64,000 nt of DNA from Psococerastis gibbosa. Taxonomy: Eukaryota > Arthropoda > Insecta > Psocodea > Psocidae. Shown here one piece after another: positions 9,408 through 21,935 of the stretch; positions within the stretch are counted from its first letter, which is position 1, and the number at the start of each line of letters is the position of its first letter. The position numbers and the translations under genes are program-made. The notes under the pieces are model-generated. The model was not told the origin of the DNA and ran no database searches. It worked only from the letters and a program-made list of their open reading frames with translations. Where the stretch lies: positions 14,782,290 through 14,846,289 of the forward strand of contig OZ020489.1 of assembly GCA_963971405.1 (NCBI GenBank), read 5' to 3'.

Positions 9408-11652
9408 TAGACCCATATTATGAAGTCTCGATAGCCGAGTTAAAATAAAATAAATAAATTTCCTCAACAGTTGGCAGTAGGCCACAATCAAAACTGACAG
9501 TAAATATTTTAATTATTCAACAACGCTAAATAATGATCTCCGTTTAATTCACAAACAAAGCGGCTCAGCATTTAAAATGAGTCGCAAATGAATTCCCATT
9601 ATAAATAATTTAAATACGCGAGATCTTTCCTCTTCTCTGCAGTTCTCATTTTTGGGGGGCAATAACTTTCCCTGAATTTTTCTATAATGCTCAGTCTTTA
9701 ACTAAAAGTTTAGAGACCGCAGAAATAGTAAATTTATGTGCGCTTTGTCTAGAAATCGGCCGCGTTTTATGTCTGTGGTCAAGCGGTCGCGTCTGCCGGC
9801 GTCGTCTGCTGACAAATTACGCCTTTTGTGTTTAATCTCTCAAAACTGGCTCCTTTATATACTTGTTCAGCCCCTCTTCTGCTTTCATAAATAGTCAAGA
9901 AGTCTAAATTTGCCATGACAAATGGTATATTTTAGTTTCGAGCCATAAAATGGACAGTAAATGCATCATCCGTTTTTAAATTCAAATTGTTTTTACATTT
10001 AGGCTGAAGGCTACCAAAATTATAAAAAATAACCGCATAAGCAACTAGGACTATAGTTGGGTTGGGTTTCGAACTGAGATCTTTTGGTTCATACTCACAA
10101 CCAACTGGACTGTAGAGTTTTTTTATTAAAAGGGGCGGTGCCTTTTAGTAACTGGACGAACCCCACAAAGCCAGCGGCATGAGTTGCATTTCCTCTCTAA
10201 GTGAACAGATAAAGGTTGGATGCCACGACCGAATGAGCCCATTCCGATCTCTGGGACAGATTATGATTAGAATGGCCATTAGCTTTGGAAATTGAATTAA
10301 ATAAGTATCAGGCTTTTTATTATTATTGCAGATGAATCTTCTTTACAGGAGATCAAGCAGTCCGCTCGACTGCAGGAGAAATAACGATTGAAATATTGTA
10401 CTTTGTTTGTATTTTGAACCTATACATATCGTAGATAGATCTAAGGGATAGATCCAGGATTATCGTCAGGAGGATATTCACAATTCTGGACAAAGGATAA
10501 ATTACCTCCATCGCCTGTTAGGTAAAAATGACCAACTATAGAAAACCCCCGTACAAAGGGGGATCCTGAGTGGATCCCTCTCCAAAATTATACAAAAAAT
10601 CAATGTGGTTATTGGGAAAAGGAGAAAGGTTCAATGGGCCACTAGGGGTATGCGGTATGCCCACAAAACGCCAATTAAAAACTAATAATAAACTAATAAT
10701 ATTATACAGTTGCAGTATTGAATGCCTCAAGCTACTAAGTAGTTTCCTTGATTAATTAATTCCGTTCCAGATAACATTAAAATTGCCTTCCATGAAAACT
10801 ATATTCCAGTAATAAATGTCCTCAAATAATCACCACTTAAAACTGGTAGTAAAATCTAAGACGCAGTTAAGTTGGGAATAAAAAGCACGCTAACTATACT
10901 GTGCGTATCTGTGTCACATTAATTGAAGACATTTTTATGTCTTATTTAAGGTGGGAGAGCTTGGAGAATGAATCAATGTCCCGGAAACAGCTATCAGCGT
11001 ACATGGATAATTAATTACTACAATGCCCTACAACACTCCTGCTACAATGAACAGTAATAATGAGGCAAATTATTAAAAGTAACTAGCCTAGCGACATTCT
11101 CTTATCAGTACTGCACCGTCCGTTATTGTTATTAATTTCTTAACACAAGGATAAGTGCGAGATTTATCCAATTTCATTCAATCGATCGTTGATGAAGAGG
11201 AGACTGTGGGGAGTTTTTGTGAGCCGCCCAAACTCGGCTGACAGCATGCGGCTGGCAAACAGTTTCTTGTGGCTTTTCTACCATCAACCAACCCTCCAAA
11301 TTTTCCCCCTCCCCCCACACTGTCGGCCCATCTCTTCCAAGCTCTTCATAGCCAGACGATTAGTCTATGTAGACGAAACCAAACGTTGTCTCATTCAAAC
11401 ACACATTTTAGTAGAGGTACATTGTATTAATCTCGAGAACAATCTTACTCTCCACCGGCGATAAATTTATAAGATGACCATGAAACCACTAAGTAATGTA
11501 GAGAATCCAATTTACGAAAGGGGATTCTAGCACCGCGAAAGCTGTTGTTACTTTCGTGCTAATTGGCTGTCCGAGACGTGGTCTTGTTTTAAAATATACC
11601 AATAACATGATTTTCAATGTGGTGTGACAACAAAATATGGTAAAACACTTAC
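9408..11652. other. Quiet intronic sequence downstream of the cadherin exon
   Basis: About 2.2 kb with no exon, RNA gene or long repeat that I can support, apart from the tRNA-like SINE fragment at 10058-10116. A short inverted pair (GTACAAAGGGGGATCCTG / GTGGATCCCTCTCCA) lies near 10550-10585. Confidence 0.5.
10058..10116 (-). repeat. tRNA-like head of SINE type 3, fragment
   Basis: On the minus strand it reads CAGTCCAGTTGGTTGTGAG then CAGTTCGAAACCC: box A-like and box B-like elements about 30 bases apart, as in the heads at 39395, 50650 and 58255. Confidence 0.55.
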
Positions 11653-11657
11653 CTTTC
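11652..11657 (-). promoter_or_regulatory. Splice donor ending the cadherin exon
   Basis: On the minus strand the exon ends GATGAGAAAG and the intron begins GTAAGTG. The exon stops after one base of a codon (phase 1). Read-through past the site leaves the cadherin fold at once (KCFTIFCC...), which confirms the boundary. Confidence 0.93.
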
Positions 11658-14600
11658 TCATCTATTGAGAACAATCCAACGCCGTCACCCCCACGAATAA
11701 AGTAAGACACTCTGGAATCATCTCCTGCCGGATCGTCATCCCTAGCACTCACAGTCGTCACCACCGTACCGATCGGACTATTCTCGCGAATCGACGCGAC
11801 CGTCACGAAATCCGAAAATACGGGAGCATGTGCATTCTCATTGACATCCACTACTTCTACAGCAACCGTTGTTTCTGAGAACAAGGGTGGCGTGCCCCGA
11901 TCACGAGCCCTAATAAGCAGGTTATGTACCTGGCGTTCTTCAAAATCCAATTCCCGTGATGTTCGCAGGGTGCCAGTAAGTGTGTCCAGAACGAACACCT
12001 TATCAACGTCAGACTCGGCAACGAGGGAGTATCGAACATCTCCGCCCTCACCAATGTCTGGGTCGGAAGCAGTAATGACTGCCACAACAGTTCCGCGTGG
12101 GATATCTTCACGCACTTTAACGTTGTAGCTGGTTAACGCAAATTTGGGCGCATTGTCATTAATGTCATCAACAACAACTCGAATTAAAGCATCTGAGAAA
12201 AGAGGAGGCTTCCCTTTGTCTTTGCCACCACCATCGGTTGCTCGGACCTTTAACTCGTAAAGCTCCTGACGTTCTCTGTCAAGAGGGCCGGCAACTACAA
12301 GAATACCTTGGATTGGATCAACCGCAAAGTCACCGGTGTCAGTTACTAACGAATAAAGGACTTTTGCATTGTCTCCTGCATCCGCATCAGTTGCGTTTAC
12401 GCGGAAAAGTGCAGTCCCATTGTGGGCATTTTCAGTCACTCGGAAGCTAGCCAGAGCTTTTTCAAATTTTGGTGGATTATCGTTAACATCAAGCACGGTA
12501 ATAGGGAGAATTCTTGAAAGCGACTTCTGGGGTTTTCCCAAGTCATAAACTGTTATGTTCAGGAGGTACTCATTCTCGCGTTCCCGGTCAAGGTACCCAA
12601 CTATCTTCAACTCGCCCGTTTCAGCATCAATTCGAAACACAGAGTCTTGATCTCCACCTGAGATTCCATATACCAACTTTCCATTGTATCCAAGGTCCCG
12701 ATCCCTGGCTCGAATTGTCAACAGTGTCATTCCCAGAGGAACAGACTCATTTACTTTTACTTCATTTGGAAAATTTAAAAATTCAGGAGCGTGGACATTT
12801 TCACCGTACCTGCTAGGCATCATAGCGAATTCTTCTTGGTTCTGAGCCGGCATATTATTCTTTTCAGCTGCGGCAAGTACCTCCGTCAGTCTCCTTGCAA
12901 CGCCAGTGTCTTTACATTCAAAGGCCCCGAGTTCATCAGTAAGGTGTCGCCCTTGTCCTGGTAAGCGTTTCACAGTAATGAGATGCATTTCTACGCGAGA
13001 CACGTCAGCAAAATGTGTGCCGTCTGTAGCCGTAACATTAATAGTACGTTCATTGACAAGAACGTCCATTAAGTCACAAGTGACTGACAGAATACCCGTA
13101 GTAGAATCTAAAGAAAAACATAGATCCTCATTGCCCGAAACAAGTCTGTAGCTAATGATGTTTCCAGCATCAAAGTCAATTGCTGACAGTGTAAAAATTT
13201 CAGTGCCAGGAGGAACATAACGAGGAATATTCCCTTTACACTCTACCTTTTCAAATTGTGGACGGTTATCGTTTATGTCCTTTACCCGAATCTTAACTTG
13301 CATTTCGCTCTGCCTCCGAAAGGGTAGGCCCCAATCTGAAGCGCGAATCCTCAGAACATAATTTCTACGCATACTTTCGTAATCTAGCACAGCGGTTGTG
13401 CGAATCACACCAGAGAAATGATCTATTTCGAAAGGCACAGGATTTAAATTGGCAATACTATAAGAAATATAAGCGTTTTCCCCAGAATCTTTATCCTTGG
13501 CGGTTACTTTCAAAATTGTTGTTCCAGCAGGCTCATTCTCATCTACTGCTATGCTCATTTCTGCCTGATCAAATGTTGGATCATTGTCGTTAGTATCGAC
13601 TATGTTAACTTTTACTTTAGCGGATGACTGTTTTCTTGTCCCAGAGTTTCCTAAATCAATAGCAGAAACAGTCAAGGTGTAGAACGCTTTATCCTCGGCA
13701 TCTAACATTACTGCTGTATATAACATACCAGTGTATGGATTTATTTCGAACTCCCCTCCTTCATTTCCACCAACGATTTCTAAAAACACTTGAGCATTTT
13801 TCCCCTCATCCCGGTCAGTCACTTTAAGCCGAATGACTGGGGTGTTAATGGGAGAGGTTTCGGGAATATCAACTTCAAAGATTTCCCTGTCAAATACAGG
13901 CGGATTATCATTTAAATCTGTAATTTTAATAGGGACAGATTTAAAGCTTTGCCTCGGAGGCGAACCCTTGTCCACTGCACGAAGAGTAAGATTATATCCA
14001 AAAGGTCGCGCTTCTCTATCGATTAACCGTAAAACTTCAATGTTGAATTCTCCACCATCAATTCGCCGGAGTCGAAAATGACCATCGGGATCCCCATCCA
14101 CAATTTCAAGATTTGCAATCTGGCCATGGAGACCATCGTCTTTGTCCACTACTCGGACCACTCCATAGATACTGGCACTTGAGTTTTCTACAATATCAGG
14201 CAACCTATGCACATAAATCTCAGGAGAATGCAAGTTCACTTCTTTTACCCTGATTCTTAATTTAGCAGTGCTAGCTTTACCAGTAGTAGGTCTCAATCCA
14301 CGATCTTGGGCTACTATAGTGAGGTCGTGAAGGGACTTTTCATGATATTTTAATGGCCTAGTAAGAGTTACAACACCAGTCGTTGGGTGAATACTGAATA
14401 CTTCTGTAGGTTCCATGAAACTGTAATAAACTTCTCCATTTTTACCGAGATCAGCATCCTCAGCTTGAATCTGTATAATACTTTTATGAAGTGGCGTGTC
14501 TTCGGGTACCTTTTTCTCATAATCACTTTGTAGAAAAAGAGGTTTCAGATCATTGACATCGAGTACATTAATAAAAACAGTCGTATTAGTTTCTACGGGT

Positions 14601-15166
14601 TGCCGCGACACCAAGCTCGTCCCACTAGCTCTCACATCAATCACATACTTATCCTTTCTCTCACGATTCAAGACATCATTGTTGTTAGTTCGTATTTTGA
14701 TTACAAGAAAACAAAAATCTCCAACCACTCGTTCTTCAGCTTTAAAAAACCTATCTTTATCACCACTAATGATCTTATAGCGAATACCGTCCCAGCCCAC
14801 AGCTGGAATGCCCATGCGTTCGTCGGGCACCACCGTAGTTCTTCCGGGTGAGTTTTCCGGAACGGTAGCATTGTACAATGCACTTGTAAAGTGGAAGACC
14901 GGTTCCAACTTAAAAGGAGAATCACGTGGAGGTGGACCTATCGTCGAGGAGAGTGGCACTGCTTCGGTAGTTGTTGTTATCGTAGTGAATTGTGATATGG
15001 GCGGAAAGGCAACAGTGGTGAAGTCATCGTCAGGCGGATCAGTCGTGAAGGAAGCGAAGATGTCTTCCGTTACCTCAACAGTCGCTAGGGTGGCTGTGGC
15101 GAGGAGGAGCGACACGGCGAACCAGGCGTTATGCCGCCAATGGCGCCTCCATCGCCTAGAACCCAT
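11653..15166 (-). CDS. kug: Fat-like protocadherin, first coding exon (partial gene)
   Basis: Encodes 1171 residues plus one base. Residues ~13-30 are hydrophobic (signal peptide), and 31-85 form a Thr/Ser/Pro-rich linker. Cadherin repeats lie at about 88-211, 211-318, 318-425, 425-532, 532-638, 640-735, 790-901, 901-1009 and 1009-1117, with a tenth begun. Calcium motifs are visible (DLNDNPP 418-424, DTNDNDP 524-530, DINDNRP 630-636, DVNDNPP 893-899, DINDNAP 1001-1007); repeats 2 and 6 lack the canonical motif. EC1 RYKIISGDKDRFFKAEE and the non-cadherin linker with ECKDTGVARRL (750-760) match the Fat-like/FAT1-3 class rather than Fat/FAT4 or Dachsous. Such proteins are giant single-pass adhesion receptors acting in planar polarity and actin control of epithelia. 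The single large first coding exon, ended in repeat 10, resembles vertebrate FAT1-3 exon 2 as I recall it. The remaining repeats, laminin-G/EGF domains, membrane segment and tail lie beyond the window. The symbol is the fly name for this class; orthology is inferred. Confidence 0.95.
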
Positions 15167-15221
15167 CGTAGAGTTGTGGTCACGATGACGCAGCCCTATG
15201 AACGTCCGTCAGCCAATCCAT
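15167..15221 (-). promoter_or_regulatory. 5' UTR part of the cadherin exon with a 13-codon upstream ORF
   Basis: Fifty-five bases between the acceptor and the start codon. The exon opens directly with ATG GAT TGG..., a 13-codon reading frame that ends in TGA at 15180 and is out of frame with the main start at 15166. It could reduce initiation at the main ATG. The main ATG context (CTCTACGATGG) has a G at +4 and a pyrimidine at -3. Confidence 0.6.
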
Positions 15222-15240
15222 CTAAAACAAAGAATAACAT
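15222..15240 (-). promoter_or_regulatory. Splice acceptor of the 5' intron
   Basis: On the minus strand TTATTCTTTGTTTTAG precedes ATGGATTGG. This is a pyrimidine-rich tract with AG at 15223-15222, consistent with at least one upstream non-coding exon at higher coordinates. Confidence 0.75.
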
Positions 15241-15933
15241 AAATTTCAAAAAAGCCGTAGAAAATTAATGGTTAGTGAGTCATGTGAATCGTTCTATACT
15301 ACCTAGCAGTTTAAACTAAAAAATAGGGAGAGACTAGGTTATTTCTGAAACCAGTTAGTACTGCTTTTAGCTGATACAACCCACTGCTATAGTAGGTTAT
15401 TCCAGAAATACTTCTTTGACATGACTAAACAACTGTTCGAAACCGTTTACGTCTCCCATAACTCTACCCAAATACTCATTTTCAATGAATTCACAACAAA
15501 GATCTTTTATCCATTTTTAACGCATTCCAATATTAAGCATTAAAACCAAGACTAACCGTCAGAAACACTCTGTACAACAAACTACGCAGGTTGTTAGTAT
15601 TGGTGGGGAAGACTAGTTGGCAACAAGTCACGAGAGGGGTCATTACGTGCGGCTAATTCACTCAAATGGTAAAACAAGTGGGGACAACCATGCCAGCCAT
15701 GATTTTTAACCTTTCCCAGCATTATATCTGTTTTTGATGGTGGCACCTCTCTCGGAACACGGGATCCGTGCTTTCAGGTTGTTATTTTCTGGGAAACTCT
15801 CAGGACAATACTGGGAACCTATTGACATATTAACAGTCTCCACGATCTTCGAGTTTGCTGAACTAGTCAAAAATGTTTACGATGTTTATTTGTTTACTTC
15901 AACGTCAATCCTAATCTTACATGGTGACTAATA
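15241..15933. other. Intronic sequence, nothing recognised
   Basis: No exon or repeat family identified. Confidence 0.4.
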
Positions 15934-16100
15934 TTCTACATAGAAGAGATGGGCCATTCGCTTCCAGCTAAAAAATATACCTAGTTTTGAAATTCAAGGG
16001 CCACGTCTCCTATGGCCAGCCATTGAAAATACGTGGCAGGATCCTCCAGACATTTTTTGGCGGGAAGAAATGCTCCATCTCTCCTTTATAGAACTCTAGG
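15934..16100. mobile_element. MITE family Q, copy 2
   Basis: Ends TTCTACATAGAAGAGATGGG and CCATCTCTCCTTTATAGAAC. The centre is GTCTCCTATGGCCAGCCATTG, as in copy 1. Both ends are more diverged than in copy 1. Confidence 0.75.
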
Positions 16101-18392
16101 CTATGATAGTGAAACCAGTTTAGATTATATCTGATGACATAAGCTTAGAATAGATATAAGAAAACTGGGCTTGGTTGATCCTCGCTACGGAAGTAGCACT
16201 CAACTAGCTGACCCTACAACGAATTAATAGAAGAAGCCCATTTGCGTTGCGAGTGGCAAGCAGAAACCAATCTTCTTACAGATTTTAATTTTACATCCTA
16301 TCTAAACTGGTTTCATTGTACAAAGGCATGCAGTTTCTAGCGTTATTTTTGAAATAAAAATAGAAACTATGTTAATAGAAATAGCTGCTGTAGAAATTAT
16401 TTTAATGACTTGATCTGCAATACTAATTCACAAAAAGGCCGTCCGTCTATCCGTGAATACCACGTTGGTCATATTCAACTAAGAGTAAACCACACACTCC
16501 CCCCCCCCCCCGTCCTCACTTGACCCTAACAACTCAGAAGCAGTATGATAGCCTACCATCCGGGGGAACTGAGTAGAAAGATCGGTTGCAAGTCCGGACG
16601 ACCCCTCCATTATGAGCAAGAGTTCCACCAATAAACGTTTTTTTTTAAAAAAAGTCAATTTTTACCAGGGGTACCGATCGTAGCCACAAATACCGTTAAA
16701 TTAGGTCGTTCATTTCGTATTAAACCACAATTAATTTAATAAATTAATAATTAATAAATAATTTAATTCATTAATAAAACACAATTGTGTGTTTATCTTA
16801 ATATCAGACTCTACCAACTTCCACATGTACAGTGGGCCAAAATAAACGCGTTTTATGGAGAAATATAACAATACGGTATACCCTCGAGGGATAAACTAAA
16901 TTTGGAGAAATTGAAAGAACTCAATCTCGCAATATTGTGTTTATGCAGTTACAATCATTTCAATTTGTAGCAGTTTAATTTACCTGGGCAATTCAATTTC
17001 CAATACCTCCCAAGAATTGAAAAATAAGTTACAACAGGGCATTGAAAATATTCATTACTCCATATGGAATCAATTATAAAATTTTGTATCGCTACATTTT
17101 AACCAATAATTGAAATGTATTATTACAATTACATCAAAGCCAATTGGTACAAAACCGGACCAGAGCTGGAGGGGTGGATTATACCAATACCAAATAAGGT
17201 GAGTTCGAACCTCGCACTTTAAGCTATGAGAAAACTTTCCAATGAACATGCTAGCTTTGTGTATATGATCAATTTTCTCTACCATATCATAATTATTGAT
17301 GGAACCCGAAACGTACTACGAATCAGACGAAACTCTCAAAAGTTTTTTCATGCCTAAAAGAAACATGAAAAAAGTTCTGCTGAGTGTCGTTTATGTACCA
17401 ATGAACAGCAATAAAGCTCTGTTTGACAAAAAATTATTTTTTTAAGTTTTTAATTTTATTTTATTCTTAAGGGACAGATTTCAAATATATCGCAAACAAG
17501 GAATATTTAAAGAATAAAATAAAGGTGCATTATTGAAGAAAATAATTAATTTCGCATTCCACAGCCACAAAGATATGTAAGTGGTTAGATGAAAAATTCA
17601 TTAAAAAAAAAAAAAAAAAAAAAAACTAACTTTCATAGTAAATTTACATTTACTCCCTGAAATATTATTACTTCAGAAAACCCCGAGTAAGTATCTTAAA
17701 CCCATTTTAGCATAAGCAGCTTGCATATTTAATGAATTTTTCATATGACTACTAAGTTTGCGACTGTAAAACAAGATATTAATTAATTTCGGCAATACAT
17801 GAGCATTTGTCTACAAAAATGTTTGAAGTCAATGCCTTAGCAAAGGTCAATTTACACTAATTGAGGTATAATTGGGATAATTCCTGTATAAGGTAATCTT
17901 TTCATCTTGAGCTAGGCCAGCTCCCACTCCCACTTCTACTCCATATTCATCTGAATAAACAAAACCACAAATTTTGAAGACGCCTTCATATTATACGCTT
18001 ATATAACTCCATGAAAAGTAACTTAATATTGTACAACAAACTTATGAGATTCTCCATAATTATCCCATGTTAGCGGTGCAGTATATGGTAAATGCAGCAA
18101 AGTTTTAGCAGAGTTTCAAGAAATTACCCCCCCGTCTTAAAACCGAAGCACTCATATCGCATAAATTCGCAACAGAGTACGTAAATATAATGAGATCTCA
18201 TGGTTTTGTCTCAACAAACCACAAGAAACATGGAATTAATGAGATATTCTCGGTTGTATACTAAATTAGTTGAGGTTTGGGCTCTAATGAGTAATAAGAG
18301 GAATCTTCTATGCTGGATCATTACTGCAGAGACGTTCTCACTGCTGTAGGGGGCTATAAGGGTGCTATATTTGATCATGCATAATTACAGTA
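16101..18392. other. AT-rich intronic sequence
   Basis: About 2.3 kb with C-run at 16499-16511, an alternating TTAAT/AATTA-rich block at 16720-16790 and an A-run at 17605-17625. No gene, RNA or dispersed repeat that I can support. Confidence 0.4.
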
Positions 18393-18937
18393 CAGTACTT
18401 CGGTACTTAATTGCCTGTAAATTCCGTAACGTACTTCATCTATTCTGTCGTACAAGTGTAAACGAGGGTATGTATATGATCTAGGAGTCGAGACCCAGAC
18501 CACAATTTGGGCCCATAGGTCTGATGACCTGATAAAGCTGATAAAATATATCGAAGCTTAGGGAAAAAGAAACGAAGATAGCCCAGGAGTTAGCAAGCAA
18601 AGAAGCAAAAGTCCGCCAAGACCTCAGAATCTAGGAGCGATGCAGCTGAAGCACAGAATCGCAAGGAGTCGAAGAGAACCTGCCGTATCGCTGACCCCAC
18701 CTAGGGATAAAAGCGAGGAAAAGGTAAAAGTCGCCCTAGCAGAGTTCTATTGCTTGTGCGAATCCCGCTATGGCAGCATGTTGGAGTACTGGAGTCCAAC
18801 CGTCATTAGCAACAGTGCACCTTAGATGCTCAAGTCTGGGGCGCCAGATCACATGGCACTCAGCGAGTACTTCGGAACTTAATTGTCTGTAATGAACTTC
18901 ATCTTATTCTGCCGTACAAGTGCAAACGAGGGTCACT
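18393..18937. repeat. Direct repeat pair, ~78 bp, ~465 bp apart
   Basis: The left unit near 18393-18472 and the right unit near 18858-18937 share TACTTCGG-ACTTAATTG, CTGTAA, GTACTTCATC or GAACTTCATC and GTACAAGTG-AAACGAGGGT. Sequence between them is unassigned. Confidence 0.6.
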
Positions 18938-19586
18938 TGGTTTCAGTCAGATCCGAGATAATCACAAAAATGCGCATAATAGTATTTTGATAAATTAATT
19001 CGAAATTAAAAAATCCGGGCTATGAGAGACTCAAGCCCACGATCAATGCCTTGCCCGGGCGACTCAGTCAAACCTTCAAAGTGCAAAATAAAAACTTCCA
19101 CAGATGAACAATACCTATCGAACCAGCCTCCCCCCCCCCCCCCCCAACCTAGCTCTCAAACAGAATTCAGTGAAGAAGAATCACAAATGACACACCATTA
19201 AAAAGACATATAGCACACGGCACAAATTGAGAAACTATACGGAAAAGCAGGGTGAACCCCCCCCCCCCCTCCTCCACTTCTGCCACGCCGGTACCTGTCC
19301 CTAAGTATTAAAGTGTTCTCCAGATAACAAATAGATCCTTCACGAACCTCATATGGTGGGGGAAGAGACAGAAAGTTTTGAAAGTAGAATGCTAAGTTAT
19401 GTGAAAGGTGAAAGATGAAATCTGCGTGACAGCATTGTGTGATGCAATATGTGATGCGACATTAAAAAGACATTAGGGGATGCTTGTTTTCGTAAAATAT
19501 GGTTGTAAGGGGTATTTTAATTTCCCATATAATATATACCGTACACAAGCAATACAATATCATTATCTGGTATATTATTATTATGA
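18938..19586. other. Unassigned stretch with two C-tracts
   Basis: C-runs at about 19130-19145 and 19257-19269; no gene seen. Confidence 0.4.
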
Positions 19587-19980
19587 TTTAAGGCGTCCAT
19601 TCCACCGACCGGCTAGGGCTATTTACAAAAACGGTGACGTGGTAGCAGACATTCAAGACTTAGGTGGAGTTTCCACCGACCTCGCATTGCAGAATGCAAA
19701 TGACATTGACGGAAATTTGAATTTTTCTTTTTTATAGAAATCTATTAAAATGTTTGTACTTAACATATCCCATGACGCAATTTTTTAATTTTAGTTTGTT
19801 TGTTTGTGATTTTACTGTATGATCATTGATCAATTTTAACTATGGCATAGAGGAAAATAAACATTTCCGTAATTCTCCAATGCGAGGTCGGTGGAAACCC
19901 CGCCTAAGTCTTGAATGTCTGCTACCACGTCACTGTTTTTGTAAATAGCCCTAGCCGGTCAATGGAATGGGCGCCTTAAA
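19587..19980. mobile_element. Long-TIR MITE (family R), full copy, TTAA-flanked
   Basis: Arms of about 110-120 bases are inverted: TTTAAGGCGTCCATTCCA at the left and TGGAATGGGCGCCTTAAA at the right, each followed inward by CCGGCTAGGGCTATTTAC, GACGTGGTAGCAGACATTCA and TTTCCACCGACCTCGCATTG or their complements. The core has a second, shorter palindrome (TGATCATTGATCA). TTAA at both ends suggests a TTAA target duplication (piggyBac-like), but other assignments are possible. Non-coding. Confidence 0.85.
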
Positions 19981-20019
19981 CAATCAATATGTTGCATCAT
20001 GTAAAGCCGTACTATAATA

Positions 20020-20095
20020 GCCCCCCGACAAGTTATGTAACTTGGGTTACAGTATATTACTTCGGTGCAGAGGAGTACCGGCCGAAGAAAATTTT
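20020..20095 (+). repeat. 3' end of a (GAA)-tailed repeat (family Y), copy 1
   Basis: Reads CCCCCCGACAAGTTATGTAA, then CTTCGGTGCAGAGGAGTACC and GGCCGAAGAAAA. Shared with 30392-30525 and, in reverse, with 63152-63180 and 63315-63345. Likely the 3' end of a retroelement. Confidence 0.6.
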
Positions 20096-20489
20096 TTGTA
20101 CTGTTTTGTTTTTATTAGATGGCACAATTGGTAGAACCTCGACTTTCACTACCGTAAAAACAGGAAAGCATGAAATCAAGTAAACTCGGACAGATTTACT
20201 GTTAATATTACTTTTTCCGATTATAAGCTACACACGGGCATAGGCAATTCATTTTGTAATAATTGTTTTTTGCGGAAACAAAGCGAAGTATTGTATAAAA
20301 ATGTTTAGCCCCAAATTGAAAAAGCAATTGAAAGTTTACGTGTTGGTTTACAAACGGCCGGGTTATTTTAACTCAGGATTAGTTTATACTTTTATGTAGG
20401 AGCTACGACTACAGAGCTTTGCTGTGGTATAACAATAATTCAAGTTGTTTTTTATTCAAAAAAATAAAAAGTTAATCGCATACAAACAA

Positions 20490-20700
20490 TTTAATGAATG
20501 TATCCGATTGAACTCTTCAGTCGCCTCTGTAGGTTAGTACCCGTGGTGAGTTACGACACGTCTCTGATGGCATGGCATGACTCGCATAAGAGTAAGCACG
20601 CTACCACCTGGCCATTGAAGTCGAAGTGTCGGATTAACACGGTACTGTTGGACCAGCAGCCTGATCGAGGCGATTATAATACCGGGGTTAAATAAATACC
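20490..20700 (-). repeat. tRNA-like repeat, copy 1
   Basis: Shares about 150 bases with 27880-28045 (GAATGTATCC.ATTGA, then TCTTCAGTCGCCTC, ACGACACGTCTC and AAGCACGCTACCACCTGGCC). On the minus strand GGCCAGGTGGTAGCGTGCTT resembles a pol III box A region, but I cannot place a convincing box B. Confidence 0.5.
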
Positions 20701-20917
20701 CTAGGATTATAACTAAAACAAATTTTGAATAGCACTTTCCATTATAAAATTATCTTGTTTACATTTTTATTACCAGGGGGTTAAATAAATACCGGTATTA
20801 TAATCGCTTCGATTAGGCTGTTGGGATTGAAATGAACGAAAAATACTTCCAACATTTCCATAAGGATACATTAATCGAACAAACTCGGAACTTCGTTTAT
20901 TTCGATGCGTGATCTGA

Positions 20918-20968
20918 CAGTAGGTTGGCTAAGTAATAGCACAAAAAGTCAATATTTATTTATTTATA
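20918..20968 (+). repeat. 3' end of SINE type 2
   Basis: AGGTTGGCTAAGTAATAGCA then CAAAAAGTCAATATTTATTT: only the terminal module and tail. Confidence 0.6.
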
Positions 20969-21377
20969 TAATTACCTTTATAATAATTAAAATTATATAA
21001 TATGTAAATATACAATAATATATTTAAAAAACTACTTCTGTAATATACGTAGAAAACACGGATCCGATGCCCCCAAATCATTATCCAAAAACGGCTTAAA
21101 GGAAGGAAGGGGAGGGGTTGTGTCGCAGCCAGGAAATTGTAAGTTGAGTTACGCCCTATATATATTTCGACTAGCGCTGTCAGATGCGTCATTATGTTTA
21201 GACGCAGTGAGACGGAGGGAGGGCTTCCTCTCCGTCTGCTCAAACTTTTGCGACTACGGAAATTAAAAAAAACATTTTTGGTCTGCAAAAACTAAGGCAA
21301 ACCACACTGCGACGCAAGGTGGATTGGAGGCTATGCTAACATATTTTTAATAAAAAATGACTAGATTTCTGAATAGG
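20969..21377. other. Unassigned stretch
   Basis: No recognisable feature. Confidence 0.35.
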
Positions 21378-21450
21378 AAAGACAGGAGACATTCGAGCGT
21401 GCCAAAATTATTTTTTCGAATCCAGGGGCCACTTATTTAATTGCTTTAGG
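21378..21450. repeat. Single terminus of MITE family Q
   Basis: GACAGGAGACATTCGAGCGT, then GCCAAAATTATTTTTTCGAA and CCAGGGGCCAC, matching the left end of 54371-54461. Confidence 0.55.
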
Positions 21451-21502
21451 AGGCGTGGCGTGGCGAGTGGCCCCAGAAATGGTTATTATTAACAATTATT
21501 AT

Positions 21503-21600
21503 TATTGCTATATACGTCAGTATAAGGAAAGCTTTGTGATAGTCGAAAATTTTGAGATTTCAACGAATTTACAGGATTTTATTTTTATTTACGGATTTTT
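21503..21600 (-). repeat. Dispersed repeat family Z, fragment
   Basis: The reverse complement matches the right part of 62040-62450: GAAATCTC-AAATTTTCGAC then CACAAAGCTTTCCTTATACT. The G/ACAGACAGACC-containing part is missing here. Confidence 0.65.
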
Positions 21601-21649
21601 TAGGCACGAACAAGTATTGTGAACGCCAACGGGCTTAACATTTTGAATC

Positions 21650-21935
21650 CATAGAGCAGAGCACGTTTCAAACTGCGACAAACTTGGTACTGTGCACAGC
21701 GTTGGCAGGGGAACATGGTGGGACATGATAACGCGCTGAGACTATACCAGTCAGTCTATATGCGTGTCGAGTCCTGGTCAACTCTGATTTAATCGTGTGA
21801 CTTTACCATACTCCCCAAATGGTTCGGAATCCACTATAATCAGGAGGTCCACCCTGTCAGTCAACTCCCCTATCCAAAAGTCTGCCCTTAGGGTGCCTCA
21901 AGTTAACAAACAGGGTTGAAAGCAGGCGTTGGAAA
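21650..21935 (+). mobile_element. 5S-like SINE, diverged subfamily, copy 3
   Basis: Shares GTGCACAGCGTTGGCAGGGG, AACATGGTGGGACATG and TGGTTCGGAATCCACTATAA with the full copies. It has an insert (CTATACCAGTCAGTCTATAT) seen also in copy 4, and a different 3' half (CAGTCAACTCCCCT, TCTGCCCTTAGGGTGCCTCA). Confidence 0.75.

Noticed and set aside
11857-12111. Frames opposite or offset to the cadherin exon
   Set aside because: Shadows of the real coding frame.
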